A DNA stretch of 64,000 nucleotides from assembly GCA_038363925.1 (NCBI GenBank), contig JAQQWL010000011.1:8246001-8310000 (forward strand), read 5' to 3'. The notes below the pieces were generated by a model. The model worked only from the letters and a program-made list of their open reading frames with translations. It ran no database searches and had not been told where the DNA came from. Positions 21,306 through 33,900 of this stretch are shown here, piece after piece (positions within the stretch are counted from its first letter, which is position 1; the number at the start of each line of letters is the position of its first letter). The stretch comes from Apiospora phragmitis (Eukaryota; Ascomycota; Sordariomycetes; Amphisphaeriales; Apiosporaceae). A program made the translations under genes and the position numbers.

Positions 21306-24300
21306 ATGCCCGCCCCCCTTGGCACGAAAGCTCTTGATATGCGCCGCCGTCGACGGTCTGGTTATCCAGCCGCTCGCGCAACAAAAAGGCCAGAGAGCAC
21401 CCTCACCACCTGTCAAAGTCCGGTACGGCGAGGCGGTGACATTGTCTTCTCTGCCGCGAGACCAGTTACCGGATGTTTCACGGCCAAACTCCTCGTTTGA
21501 GGCTTTTGGTATTATCGGTATGAGATCCTCACCTTGTATTTGCGGGGAAAGCGCATGTAGTCCTTTAGGCGCGAAAAGGATACTTAGGCCCTGGCGCATG
21601 GGCGGAGGAGGAGGGGCACCTCTCGAACGACTCTGCTTTGGCTGACCAGTAACTAACTTTCCAATCCCCAGGGCTCTTCACGGTCTCGCGACTCTCGGTA
21701 TCTCATCACCATCACCGGCCGCCAACAGGTTGCGCAGATCCGTGGGTACCCCGTCTACGTCGTCACCGACGTGGCCCTGACGCCCTGCACCTCCCAGACA
21801 GAGGCCGAGTCCGCCATCCGGCATACGAGCACCCAGATCCGACGGGCGAACCGCGCGCGCGAGGGCCGCCACGAGGGCGACGGCACGACCGACGACTCGG
21901 ACACCGATGCGGCGTCCATGCTGGACCCGGGAGGCGAGGATGACGTGCAGAGCGACAAGGAAGACCTGTCAGGCAAAGACAACAACAATGGCGGCGGCGC
22001 CCACGCATCCGAGGCGAGCCGTGGGCGCAAGAGCTCTATCGCCCAGGACGTGATCAAGCGGCGCGGTACTTACGGCCGTTTTGCGCAGCGGTGGTTCAGC
22101 CAAGGCGGCTGGATGGAGGACCAGAAGCGCAGCTTGGGCGTCAGCGACACTGCGCCCGCGCCCGCACCCGCACCTGCTGCCTTAGAGGGACGATCGCAGC
22201 AGGCGGCGGTGCCGGCCACGAGTGCCGGCGAGACTGATGAGCGCTCCAAGAAAGAGGAGAAGGAAGCCAAGTCGGACAAGGAGCTCGGCAAGGCCGTCGT
22301 GGCCGAGACGGCCGACAAGGGCGTCGCGACCGCCGTGTCCCCGGCCGAGAGCTTGCTGCCCAAGCTGCTGCGCATGGCGCATATCTGGTTCGGCGAAAGC
22401 AGGAGCTTTTATTTCTCCTATGACATCGATATCACGCGGAGCTTGGAGAAGAAGGGCACGCGCGTGGCAGAATCGCCGCTGCACCATACCGCCGACCCCT
22501 TATTCTTCTGGAACCGCAACCTCCTTCAACCATTCGAAGAGGCCAACGAGAGCGCTCTGCTCCTGCCCGTGATGCAGGGGTTCGTAGGCCAGCGCTTGTT
22601 CGTGATGGACCGTGATCCGCCCCAGGTCGACAGCGACGCCGCGCCCAACTCGGTGGAGCTGAGTGAATGGAAGCCACGGCAGGACTCTTCGCTGGACCCG
22701 GACAACCCGCCCGCGGACGGCGACCTGCGGTCGAGCGAGAAGAAATTCCTGCTCACCGTCCTCTCGCGCCGCAGCACCGAGCGTGCCGGCCTGCGGTACC
22801 TGCGACGCGGCATCGACGACGAGGGCAACACGGCCAACGGCGTCGAGACGGAGCAGATTCTGTCCGCCGCGGACTGGGCCGACGGGAAAGTGCACAGCTT
22901 CGTCCAGACGCGTGGCAGCATCCCGCTCTTCTTCACGCAGTCGCCCTACAGCCTCAAGCCCGTGCCGGAGCTGCAGCACTCCGAGGCGACCAACTTCCGC
23001 GCCTTCAGCCGGCACTTCGAGCAGCTCGGCGCGCGCTATGGCCGGATGCAGCTGGTCAACCTCGTCGAGAAGCACGGGGTCGAGTCCCTGATCGGGAACG
23101 CCTACGAGAAGAACGTCGAGGCGTACAACCAGGAGAAGAGGAAGCAAGGGAGGAAGCCAGGAGGAGGAGCTGGCCTTTGAGTGGTTCGACTTCCACGCCG
23201 CCTGCCGCGGCATGAAGTTCGAGAACGTAAGCTTGCTGCTCGACATCCTCGGCACCCGCCTCGAGGAATGGGGCAGCACGGTGGAGGACAACAACAAGGA
23301 CGGCGGCGACTTCACCCAGAAGCAAAAGGGGGCGCTGCGGACCAACTGCATGGACTGCTTGGACCGCACCAACGTCTGCCAAAGCTCGTTCGGCAAGTAC
23401 ATGCTCGAGCAGCAGTTCAGGGAGGAAGGCTTCGACATGGGGGCCCAGCTGGACCAGCAGACGAGCTGGTTCAACACCCTCTGGGCCGACAACGGCGACG
23501 CCATCTCGAAACGGTACGCTTCGACCGCCGCTATGAAGGGAGACTACACGAGGACGAGGAAGCGCGACTACAGGGGCATGGTCAACGATCTAGGCCTGTC
23601 ACTCACTCGATTCTACAATGGGTAGAAACATATTTTCCTCTGATCAAGAAGTCAAATGGATGGGCGAGAAGCTAATATTTACTCGTAACAGTATGGTCAA
23701 CGACTATTTCAGCCAGGCCGCAATCGATTTCTTCCTCGGGAACGTCACATCGCTGGTCTTCGAGGAGTTTGAGGCTACCATGATGACCAAGGACCCAGCC
23801 GTCTCCATGGCCAAGATGCGCGACCAGGCTGTTGAGACCTCCAGGAAGATCGTGGTCGAAGAGGACAAGGAAGACTTCATCGGGGGCTGGACCTTGCTGA
23901 GCCCTCACCATTCGGATACCATCAAGAGCCTTCCCTTCGAAGAAGTTGTGTTGCTGCTAACGGGCACCGCACTATACCTGTGTCGCTTCGACTGGAAGCT
24001 CGACAAGGTCTCCTCCTTCGAGAGGGTCGACATGTCCCACGTCCTAGGTATCCAGGTTGGCGCCTACATCACCTCGACCATCTCTCCTGCGCAGGCTGAC
24101 GAGTCCAAGAACATGGGGTTGGTGGTGACGTACGAGCCAGGGGAGAAGGATATCCGCCGCGTAAATACGCGATCGCTGTCCAGCGTGTCCGGACCGCCGC
24201 CACAGGATGGCGGCAATGACGACGCCAGTGGCACGCCGGCTACTACTTCTCCCACTTCTACTTCCGGCGGAGGAGGAGGGATCCTTGGGCCGATCTTCGG

Positions 24301-24643
24301 CGGAAGCCGCAAGCAGCAGCAGCAGGAGCCGAGACAGCCGCCCAAGAGGATCGCGCTCAAAGCTCTATACGCACAGTCTTCTTTCGCGGACGCGGCAAGA
24401 GCCAAGTCCAACAGCCATAGTAGGGACTCCAAGGTGCCCACGGAGGCGCAGCAGGTCGACATGATCGCGGCCGAGATCGAGAGACTGGCCTTCGCCAACC
24501 AACCGCTCGCCAGGGTCCAGGGGGAGGCGGAGCGGAAGAGTATCGTCGAGAGGAAAGATATTATTTCGCTGGCGGAGGCGAAGCGAAACACGGGGTTGTT
24601 GGAGCAGCTGGGTCATTCAATCAAGAAGCTGGTTTGGGCGTGA
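21306..24643 (+). CDS. Sac-family phosphoinositide phosphatase with hSac2 domain (three apparent frameshifts)
   Basis: Exons are 21306-21517, 21672-23621 and 23692-24643. Introns run GTATGA..CCAG and GTAGAA..ACAG. The protein opens with ARKLLICAAVDGLVI, as in Sac1-type N-terminal lobes. The catalytic CX5R motif is in NCMDCLDRTNV (about residue 630), followed by LTRFYNGMVNDYFSQAAIDFF. The region after it (about residues 765-870, DFIGGWTLLSPHHSD to VTYEPGEKD) matches the hSac2 domain of INPP5F-type proteins. No C-terminal membrane pair is seen, which separates it from Sac1 itself. Expected activity is hydrolysis of inositol-ring phosphates on endosomal or Golgi membranes. One extra base each at 21313-21318 (six C), 21697-21698 and near 23160 breaks the frame. 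Correcting them gives 1037 codons exactly. Confidence 0.82.
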
Positions 24644-24789
24644 TGATCCTCTCTCGTAGCCAGTTGGTTCAAACAAGGAGGGAAGGGGGCAAATAAGAAA
24701 CGACCTGTAATCGCAGACATGGCATACAGCAGGCGGCGTACATATACTAGAGGCAAGGAGCATAGATACACATGGGTGGGTACCTGGGT
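24644..24789. terminator. short convergent 3' region
   Basis: Only 146 bp separate the stop codons of two convergent genes, so their 3' UTRs and polyadenylation sites must overlap or nearly touch. No individual poly(A) signal is asserted. Confidence 0.35.
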
Positions 24790-26136
24790 TCAGCCGATTG
24801 CGGTTGTGTCATTTCCTTCCTCTTGGGAAGTAGTAGTACTGGCAACGGCCTTGTATAGATGCATTTGATACCGCATGTTCTCCAACTGGAACGGATACCG
24901 TAGTTCCGGTACCATGCGGAACCAGATCGAATCGTGTGACTCCAACCTCTCCCAGCGGCAACGACGAGCAGGCGTGGAACTGCTACTTGGCTGTTGCTTC
25001 TTGTCGACAGTAAGCAGCGTGTGGTCCATTAGCCACTGCATCGGGTACTTCTTCTTCTGCGCATCGTCGCCCTTCCCCACGGCGGCCTCGGAGTAGCTCC
25101 CCGGGCTGTCGACAACGAGCAGTAGCGAGCCCTCGGGCACGCAGGCCGTGAGGTTCCGCAGGAACGCCGTAGTGCGGGCGATGCCGCCGCCCGTGTAGAG
25201 CTCGTTGAGCGTGAACAGTAGCGTCACGAGTACGGGTCCGGGCTTTTCTGCCTTGCCTCCTACTACTGCCTCGGCGAGCTGCTCCGCCGTCATGCCCAGC
25301 GCGTCCTGCTGGGCAAAGTTGCACGAGAGACGTGCGGCCGGCTCGACCAGAGCCCGGTTCGCCTTGTGGGCGGCGGGGCTGGCGTGCATGGACAGGCGCG
25401 GAGGCGTCGTCAGGCTCTGCTGCAGCTTTGATACTACCGAGTCCCAGGGGCCAGTGTCCACGAGGTGAAGATGCCCATGGAGTGTTTTTTCGCTGCTATC
25501 GCTGCTGCTCTCGGGTGCATCCCCTCTGTTGTCGCCGCTATCATGTCTCAATAACGCCGCAAGGGCAACGATCTCCGCCGCGCCGCCGCCAATAGACAGC
25601 ATTCTAAGAGGCCGGCGGCTAGCCTCTTTAGTGGTAGCAGTAGTAGTAGCATCAACATCATCACCCTTGGCACGAAGACGACGAAGACGATCCCCATCGA
25701 CAACGAGATCCTCCAGCTGCTCCCGGATCCCTTCCAGGACCTTGGCGTAGCACAGCGCCCGCGTGGGGCTCCACCGCGCGGCGTAGACCTCGAGGTACTG
25801 CTCGTTGCCAAAGGCCTTTTCGAAGTCCCGGTTGTAGAGAGCCGACTTGACCTCCTGAAGCACCGACGTGAAGTTGTCCAGGCCCAGCACGTCGGCGAAA
25901 GTGTCGCTGAAGATGTTGAGCAGAGCCTGCTGCTGCTTGAGCTCTGCAGGCGAGATTTTGGAGGCTTTGGCTTTCGCTTCAGGGGCTTCCGAGGCTGATA
26001 GATCGTCTTCTTCCTTCTTGAGCTCCTTGTTACTGGGTTTCTTGGACTTGTTTTTCTGTGATTTAGACGACTTGGGCGGGGCGTTCTTTTTGGCCGCCGG
26101 CGCCCTGTCTGGTAATTTGTTGTGTTCTCTTGCCAT
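24790..26136 (-). CDS. BMT6: 25S rRNA uridine-N3 methyltransferase, BMT6-like
   Basis: This is a single-exon 448-aa protein. The N-terminal 60 residues are Lys/Ser/Pro-rich, as expected for a nucleolar protein. A helical region follows (AELKQQQALLNIFSDTFADVLG, interrupted by no break). The SAM-binding motif LSIGGGAAEIVALAAL lies at residues 179-195, with an acidic motif HLHLVDTGPWDSVV further on. Later blocks are SCNFAQQDALGM, VTLLFTLNELYTGG and SIWFRMVPELRYPFQLENMRY. This pattern fits the Methyltransf_34 family, to which yeast Bmt6 (methylates U2843 of 25S rRNA) belongs. The orthology is by recalled family features, not a search. There is no frame break. Transcription converges with the Sac phosphatase. 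Confidence 0.78.
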   Translation of the reverse strand: MAREHNKLPDRAPAAKKNAPPKSSKSQKNKSKKPSNKELKKEEDDLSASEAPEAKAKASKISPAELKQQQALLNIFSDTFADVLGLDNFTSVLQEVKSALYNRDFEKAFGNEQYLEVYAARWSPTRALCYAKVLEGIREQLEDLVVDGDRLRRLRAKGDDVDATTTATTKEASRRPLRMLSIGGGAAEIVALAALLRHDSGDNRGDAPESSSDSSEKTLHGHLHLVDTGPWDSVVSKLQQSLTTPPRLSMHASPAAHKANRALVEPAARLSCNFAQQDALGMTAEQLAEAVVGGKAEKPGPVLVTLLFTLNELYTGGGIARTTAFLRNLTACVPEGSLLLVVDSPGSYSEAAVGKGDDAQKKKYPMQWLMDHTLLTVDKKQQPSSSSTPARRCRWERLESHDSIWFRMVPELRYPFQLENMRYQMHLYKAVASTTTSQEEGNDTTAIG

Positions 26137-27293
26137 GCTGAAATTGATGAGAGGTCAAAAAAGCGAAGAGAAGACACTGGCCTCACAACAAACGGCAAGA
26201 GTGCATGTGGTTGTTATCAAGAAGCTCGTTACAGACCGAAGAAGTTTGAAATGGTTCTGGAATTTCCTTAACCTCGACATAAGTTTAGTGGCGGTGGGGT
26301 CCGGCAAAAATGAACAATACGTCAAAAATGGAAAACAGGTAAAAGTCAGATTTATTGTGGTTTATCATGGATATATTGAATTGCAGTCTGAATTGTATGT
26401 GGAATAGATTCATAGTCACTAAACTGTCTCGTATAGTGCTTAAAATGTAACCTCTACTGATTCCTGGACTCTCGTCGAAATTCAAAACGATTTCTCGAAT
26501 GCAGGCGCCCAGCAACGGGTCGATATAATCAATCTCTGCCAATAACCAACACACTCGCACCATAGAGAAGAGGCTGCGAGTGCCATGATACGCCGAAGCG
26601 TGTTTTGGCATGTTCAAAGAACATGGGAACATCAAATCACAATCACGAAATATCCTACATAGCGGGAGCCCAGGAAGGGGCAGCAGGAACTGCTTGTCAG
26701 TATTGGGGAGCTCTAGTTCCCTTGTGATACTACCTGAAGTTCTACTGATCTCGTCCATTTTGAACGGATCGAGCTGTCTGCAACAGGATTACACGTCTGT
26801 TGCTAGTGACTCTAGAGCCGGCCATCTCAGTCTGGATAGTGAGAGCCGATAGGCAGTACATACGGGGCCATCTCAACCGAGCGCCAGAGGCTTCCGGTAC
26901 GTCCCCCTGGTATAACGCTCTCAGCACTACCCAGGGTTTACAGTTGCATAGAGCAACGAACGGCCCGATAATGTCATCTATTACCAGAGTCAGCGGTAGC
27001 TCTCTTAGTTAGTTTCCAGGAATTGAGGAAGGATGACGGACTTTCAGAAGAATTGAGAAGATTGTTGGATATGCGGGTTTCATCGGCATCTGCACTCGAG
27101 ACACTAGCAAGCTAGGTCTGAGAGCACTAGGCTGGCCCCCGCGTATCTCATCATGCAAGTCGAATCAGGACGTATAAATAAACGTACCTTTCAGACAGTC
27201 TCAGCCTTCTTGGGTGGCATTCTCTTGTGTTGGACGGCATGCCCGACGCGGTGATTTGTTGTACTCGAGTGTTTGTAGAAGAGCCACAATACC
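26137..27293. other. intergenic, no supported gene
   Basis: This lies between the start of the methyltransferase gene and the end of RRP7, both on the minus strand. A 157-codon open frame at 26285-26758 (minus) has no recognisable motif and is AT-rich at its 3' end. I do not call it a gene. Confidence 0.5.
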
Positions 27294-28238
27294 TCAAGTG
27301 TCTGGCTGGACCTTGCGCCTCTTTTCTCGCATGGCTCTCAACTTGTTCTTGTCTTCCTCAAACTCCCTCAAGAAAGCAGCCTGTTCGGCCTTCTTCTTCT
27401 CCCGTAGCTGCCAGCGGTAGAAGTTCTGGGTCTCGTTCTTCCTCTTCTCTTGCCTCTCAAGCATCTTCCTCTTGGCCTCTTCGGCCTCGTCCATACGTGC
27501 AGGAGCCACGCGACCACCACGAGTGACTGTGACGAAGCCATCCTCGTCGGGTTCGTTGCGTAACTCTCTGGCCAGTCGTTCAGCTTCGGCCTCCTTCCTG
27601 TTGTAAACGGTGAAGAAGGCGTCAACGACGGCTTGCATGGCGTCATTGCCAGGGTACACGAGCTTGTTGTGGGCCTTGAGCCAGTTGGAGCCGAGAGCCG
27701 GTGCCTTGTCGCCGACGCCTTCGCCCCAGACAGGGTATTGCTTCGTCTTATGCAGCTTCTTGACTGCTTTCAGTACGATATCAACGCTACGTTCATCGGC
27801 GAGCAGGACGACAGCCGAGCCGCCGCTTCGATGAAGCGGCCGACTCCAAGTGGAAGGCATCTCAGCAGCCGCCTCATCTTTTATCCGCTGGGCTTCCTCT
27901 TCCTCTTCACGCTTCCTCTTCTTCTGATGCGAAGCTAATCGCAGAGCCTGGGCGGGCTCGATGGAAGACTTTGCGGCCTTGGCATCGCACTCGAAGGTGA
28001 CGGCCTCGAACTTTCCGCCGCCTACCAGACTAGTGAACAGGGAGCGAAAGTGTGGCTCGGTGCTGTCCACGGGCGCATTTACAAGGAAAAGACTTCGCTT
28101 GTCGTCTCTGGTGAGAACCTTTGCATTTCGGCGCAGGTAGATGTGATGTGTCGTAGGAACGGGGAAGGATGGCAGTGGAGGGATCGAGATGGGAAGAGTC
28201 AGGAATTCATCCTGTGAAGAAGCTGGCTGTTCAGCCAT
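27294..28238 (-). CDS. RRP7: ribosomal RNA processing protein 7
   Basis: Rrp7 is a component of the 90S pre-ribosome (UTP-C/CURI group in yeast) needed for 18S rRNA maturation. This is a single exon of 314 aa. The start is the ATG at 28238; an in-frame upstream extension lacks conservation-like sequence. The N-terminal half has an RNA-binding-like fold: HHIYLRRN, RSLFLVNAPVDSTEPHFRSL and GGSAVVLLADERSVDIVLKA. The C-terminal half has the family hallmark: DEDGFVTVTRGGR, then a long basic helix NFYRWQLREKKKAE and a final EFEEDKNKLRAMREKRRK. Length and order match the family. There is no frame break. Confidence 0.9.
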   Translation of the reverse strand: MAEQPASSQDEFLTLPISIPPLPSFPVPTTHHIYLRRNAKVLTRDDKRSLFLVNAPVDSTEPHFRSLFTSLVGGGKFEAVTFECDAKAAKSSIEPAQALRLASHQKKRKREEEEEAQRIKDEAAAEMPSTWSRPLHRSGGSAVVLLADERSVDIVLKAVKKLHKTKQYPVWGEGVGDKAPALGSNWLKAHNKLVYPGNDAMQAVVDAFFTVYNRKEAEAERLARELRNEPDEDGFVTVTRGGRVAPARMDEAEEAKRKMLERQEKRKNETQNFYRWQLREKKKAEQAAFLREFEEDKNKLRAMREKRRKVQPDT

Positions 28239-29139
28239 GGTTGATGGGGGGGGCTTAACGATCACGACAGCTCAAGCATGTTGTAGGTGAGACGATTGGA
28301 ACGGGGACGTTGCAATGGGAAAAGGTTGGAAGAGAAAAAAAGTTCGGACATGGATCAAAGGTTTTTTAAAGCTTCGGGGTGGGGCAATTGATTAGATAGG
28401 ATGATAGGTAAATAGTGCATAAGTTTATGCACAAGCGCGGCAACACGCATCGATATATGCATGGGATCTAGATGGTAGTGCTGCATTAAGTAACCTTAGA
28501 CTCCGGCTTTTGTGGCGTCTTGGTAACTACATGTAGGATATCTCCATTCCATGTCGTCGAAACGCAAAAGTGTCAAACGTTTACAAGATCTCGCGATGTT
28601 TTACTTGTTGTCGCCGCGCCTTCGATCCCCCAAACGCGACAAAAAGTTACTTGTATGTGCACTAGGACCCCTGGTGTGAGAACCCGGCTTCCCCTGCTGC
28701 CAAGACTGTACCCAGCAGTGTTAGCTGTTAGAACCCAAACTTTTTTGACCCCCTTGTCAACTGATACCCCGTTAGAACCAACTCCACCAACACCGCCATG
28801 GTGAAGAAATTGATGACTCCGAGCCCGAGGCACGTACTTACCGCTGATGGTTGCCAACAATCGGGCGGGCCCCGCGGGACCGATGTATGCTTATATCAAC
28901 CAAGTAGAGTACTAGGTTGCAATACGGTTGGGGTTGACAAGTTGGTTCGGTCTGATATAACACTACCTTCGCATCATCCATTTTTTGATCTGCACTACTC
29001 AAACGGACGAGTGTGTGTGCTTGTATGTGTATATTTGAGGATAATATAGAGAGAACAACAGACTTAACTTCTATTATCTCACGATTCCGCTCTGATGGCT
29101 GCTTCATGAAAACAAGACTACGGTTTTCAGGATAATACC
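28239..29139. promoter_or_regulatory. divergent region RRP7/MFS transporter
   Basis: This is 901 bp between divergent starts. It has no supported gene, repeat or RNA. Confidence 0.45.
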
Positions 29140-30826
29140 ATGCGTGTTCTTGCCACCATCTGGCAGTTCCTGTCCGGCGCGCCCCAGGCGGGCGCCGCCT
29201 CCAAGCCACCCTTCCTCCTCGAGCAGCGCTCCTCCTCCTTCACCATCATCCTGACCGTGTGCCTGGCCATCTTCACCGACATCTTCTTCTACGCCCTGAT
29301 CGTCCCCGTCGTGCCCTTCTCGCTGACCGTCCAGGTCGGCCTCGGCGAAGACCGGGTCCAGGCGTGGACGGCGATCCTGCTGGCCTGCTACAGCGGCGCC
29401 CTGTTCGTGGCCAGCCCGCTCGCGGGGCTGTACGCCGACCACACCTCGTCGCGGCGGTGGCCGCTGCTCCTCGGCCTCGTCGCCCTGGCCGCCTCGACGC
29501 TGTTGCTCTGCTTTGGCCGTGCCGTCGGCCTCCTCGTGCTCGGGCGCCTGTTGCAAGGTGTCGCCGCCGGCATCGTCTGGAGCGTGGGCTGTGCTCTCCT
29601 AGTTGATACCTTGGATACGGCCATAGGTGTCGCCATAGGTTATGTCGGTATCGCCATGTCCGTGGGCCTAATCGTGGCGCCGATTGTCGGGGGCGCCGTT
29701 TATCACGCTGCCGGCTATTATGCCGTATACTATATTGCTTTTGGTATTGTGTCCCTTGATATCCTGCTGCGGCTGTTCATGATCGAGAAGAAGGTGGCGC
29801 GGCAGTGGATAAAGGATGAGAAACCAGATTCTGCCACTGGGAGCAACAGAGATATAGAGCAGCAAGCAGAAACAGCCGGCAATGTTGGTGTCGAGCCCCC
29901 AAAGACACAAGTAGGAGCGACCAGCACGGGGGCGGGGCCGACGGAGCCTTCGGTAGACAAGGAAGGTAGCCAGCAACGGGACGCAGAAAAAGGCGAACAA
30001 CCCCCAGAAGCACAAAGTCCATCCGCTGGAGCAGCACCTTCCTCCGAGCGGTCTAAGCTACGGCCAGTTCTGGTCCTGGTCAAATCGCCACGGCTGCTCG
30101 CGGCTCTGTACGGTTTGTTTGCCCAGGCTGGTATCATGTAAGTCTTCAATTTCGGTCTTGCACTGCGAGGCTACTTATTCTCTATTCTGAAGTGTTTGCT
30201 AACCAATCGACCGTAGGATGGGGTTCGATGCCGTACTGGCACTCTTCGTAAAGGAGACGTTTGGGTGGAACTCGACCGCGGCCGGCCTCATGTTCCTCGC
30301 CATCTTCCTGCCCGGCTTCATCGCGCCGGGCGTCGGCTGGCTCGCCGACCGCTACGGGGCCAAATGGCCGTCGTTCGGCGGCTTCGTCGCCTGCGTGCCG
30401 CTGCTGGTCTGCCTCCGCTTTGTGACCGAGGACACCATCGGCCACAAGGTCCTCCTCTGCGTCCTCCTAGCGGTCCTGGGCTGCGCGCTCGTCTTCTCGA
30501 ACACGCCGCTGATGGCGGAGATCACCTACGTTATCGACGAAAAGGAGGCCGAAACCCCCGGCATCTTCGGCGAGAAGGGCGTCTATGGAATCGGTTATGG
30601 GCTGTTCACCATGGCGTTCGCCTTGGGCGGTACTATTGGGCCATTATTCGCAGGCTATTTGCACGCAGGTCCCGGCTGGGGCACCATGACATGGGCCGTT
30701 GCAGTGTGGGCTGCATCAGGAGCTGCAGTCGTGTTTTTCTGGCTCGGCCGCAAGCACACAAAGTTGGGAACAGACACAAACCCTCCTACTGGAAATGCGT
30801 CAGAGGAGCCGAGTGCCTTAGCATAG
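29140..30826 (+). CDS. major facilitator superfamily transporter (DHA1/VMAT-like)
   Basis: Exon 1 is 29140-30137 and exon 2 30217-30826. The 79-bp intron starts GTAAGT and ends GTAG, giving 535 aa. Two six-helix halves are visible. The first opens TIILTVCLAIFTDIFFYALIV (helix 1), and a loop motif GLYADHTSSRRWPLL lies between helices 2 and 3, matching the MFS signature. The helix 5 motif is GIAMSVGLIVAPIVGGAVYH. A polar linker of about 90 residues (about 217-305), rich in Glu, Pro and Ser, separates the halves, and the second half repeats the loop motif GWLADRYGAKWP. The layout matches drug/amine:proton antiporters of the VMAT-like fungal group; the substrate cannot be inferred. There is no frame break. 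The 3' end is 114 bp from the convergent SEA4 gene. Confidence 0.88.
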
Positions 30827-30940
30827 CATTAGAGCAATTATAACATAATGAGATCCGGGTCGAAACCCAAGAACAAATATGAATTCGAGAGCTTCTAGAA
30901 GAATCTATGGCAATGTGATCCTCGCCCGTCCATTCTCCCT

Positions 30941-33900
30941 TTAGTGGTAATTTAACTCCGGGTTCGCCCTGAGATTGCATCGGCATCGACACTCCGGCAC
31001 TGGGCATTCAACGTGACGTGTGAACCACTGCCGCGCATGATCCAGATGTAATACGTGCTCGCATTTCAGGCAGAAGGTAGGGAACCTAGCCGCTACCCTC
31101 TTTTCGGGATCTGTAGCAGCCTCGGGCTTGTCGCTACGAGAAACGCCAACGACCTCGAGACATACAACGCAACGGGGCAGGTGTCGACCACAATTTGGAC
31201 ACGCCACGCCGGATTTCATACTAGTAGTCATCAGAGGGTTCCTGAGGCCTGTGACTGGTGGCTGGCTAGCCCCTGTTTTGGAGAGTTCGTATTCGGCGTC
31301 ACAGTAGACACAGCGAAGCGCGATCTGTCGCGATGGCGGCTTTACTGTGGGGACGCCATCACGTTTGCTCTTCTTGGTGCTCTCAACCTCGAACTTGGTA
31401 CGGTGGTAGAAGGCTTTGTGACGCTGCAGGTACGCTCTGTAGGCATTTCGCCATGCATGGCAACGGTAGTCGTCGATATATCGAGGCGCACAGATCGACG
31501 TAATCAAGGTTGCCGTCTGAACATCGTTAAACTTCTCGACGTACTTGGCCATGATATCCACTAGCCTCTCCGTGATGCCCGTCAACACAATTCCCTCAAC
31601 ATCGCCTGTGTGCACTGCTCTGGCAACTTGTTTGTCGAGCCATTTGGAGAGGGTCTCGTCATCGAAGTATCGGAAGGCCACGAATGTGCGCTCTCTCAAC
31701 GGCAGCGAATCCTGGTTGGCAATTGTTTCCCAATTATTTGTGGCGATGAGGGATAATATAACCCGCAGATACGGATCCGTTTTTGGACGCGACGGCATCG
31801 TCGAAATCGAGTTGTTCCTTGGCCAAATCCACATCACCACGCCCAATAAGTTGTAACGCAAGTGATACGAACAGAAGTTCTGGGTACTCTGTACTGGCAC
31901 GCTTCAGAATCTGAATGGCCTCTTTTGAATCACCCCTGAATAACGCATGAGCAGTTGCCATGGTATGCCACGAGGAGGTACGTTCGGATACGGGCGTCTT
32001 GGTAAAATCAGTAAAATCAGTCTGGTTGGATCTGCCCCAGCTGCAGATGCGCAAACATGCTTGTCGATGGGCTGGCCACTTCGTCTCAGCGCCCTCGTAT
32101 TTCGGAACTCCAAATTGCTTGATGATAGATTGGAGGCACCGTTCCCAAGCTGCCCTATCAGGCATAGCCATTCCTTCAGCTAGTCTTGTCGAGCTTCGTT
32201 GCCCGAGATCATTGGCCCAGATGGTGCGAGTTCCCATGTAACTTATATCCATTCCCATGGCCATCATACCTTCGTCCTCTGCATCTTGCTCCGCGCCAGT
32301 AATCCAGTCCCATACATCTCGAATCCAAGGATCATCTGACACTATATCTCTGTTCGCTGCAAAATTAAATAAGTACTTGTCGCTCGCTCGAAGTAACGCA
32401 ACATGATCCAAAAGAACCTGGGCATCTTTGGGAAAACCTGCGGTCTCCTGTGTCAGACTGAGCAGTCGCTCGTGTATGTGCCGATTGGAGGGCGGCCCAG
32501 GGCGATCTGTCGATAACTCATCCATCTCCTGGATTATATCGTCAACGGCGGGATGTCGTTTCCCATTTTTGCCGGTAGGTCTGCTTTCCCTCGAAATTTC
32601 TTTGGCAAATTGCCTTAGAGCGCGCATTTTCTCCGCTGTAGACGAGCCGTTTGTGTACGCTTTGGGCAAATCCTCGTTACTTGCCTCTACATCATGGGTT
32701 TTATGGTACTCTGAAGGTTGCGATGACAAAGTACGTTTCACTATCGCGTCAACATCCGCTGGTGTGTCTCCGAATATCGGTATGTCCGAAAGAGCCTCGT
32801 TCACAAGCAGCGGGCCAACCATCTCTGGGAATTGCGATGCTTCGAACTGCATGAGATCATGATACGAGCCAGGCTCTGTTATTCGTCAGCGGCGCTTGCT
32901 TACACGATGGGGGACCATGATACTGACCTTCAACATCTCTGTATGGCGGTTGCCAGGGAACCATATCATATAAATGGTCAGTAGTGTACGAGGGCTTCTC
33001 AAGGATGTCGAAAGCACCGTTCGCACGTAAGACGATAGCTCTTGGCGTTAGAGCTGGAGAATCGACGGTTACCCAGTCGAAAGACACTATCCGATCATTC
33101 CTCTTGTCGTGGCTAGAGTAGCCTAGATCAAGCTCGTACGACCTTCGCACCTGCAACAGTTCAGGACTACCTTCATGTTCCATATCAGGCGTCGTGAATT
33201 CTCTGTGCAAGTCTAGAACCTTGAGCTGACCAGTGCGAGACAATACACCGAGCAAGCCTCTCTGATCCCGACAAAAGCGTAAAGAACGAATTAGCGAGTG
33301 CTTATCTGCAAATTGTTCTGGCTGAACGTCGATAGCCTGATCTAGCTTCAAAGCAGCACCCCAAGGCAAATCATCGGAATCCACGGCTTCCAGATACGAC
33401 GGAGACGACGATGGTCGAGATGTTGCCCGTCGATCCCAGATAACCACACTCGGCTGATCCAAAGCCGTTGATGCGAAGTAATTGGGATCTCTATAGTCAA
33501 TAGACAAGTTGTTGTTCATCTTCGTCGGGTATGTGATGACGGCGCCGGTGGGATCTATAAGAATGTCAGTACTCGGTGTTGTCTTCCAGTATTTGGGAAG
33601 CAACGTACCACGAAGATCATATATACGGATGCCTTGGTTTTTTATTTCCGCGGCAAGCGTCTGAGGCGAATCCTCGAAGAACTTTACACTGGAGACGGCG
33701 ACGCTTGGCTCTAGTCGATGAACAGGCTCGAGGATGCTGGAGTTGTCCAGGGCGAAGCCTGGGACATTGGCATCAATAGGGGAAACACGGCTGACATCCC
33801 ATATATGAAGACATTGGTCATTTCGGACACGCTCAAGACCGACGGCCAGTAGGCTGCCCGTATTGAAGGCTACCGCATGGCACAAGCGAGATACACGAAG

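Noticed and set aside
26285..26758. A 157-codon minus-strand open frame between BMT6-like and RRP7 genes
   Set aside because: No motif and an AT-rich tail; not strong enough to call, though a fast-evolving gene cannot be excluded.
29140..30826. MFS transporter as a marker of a secondary-metabolite cluster
   Set aside because: The neighbours are RRP7, SEA4 and other housekeeping genes; no synthase, P450 or pathway regulator is nearby.
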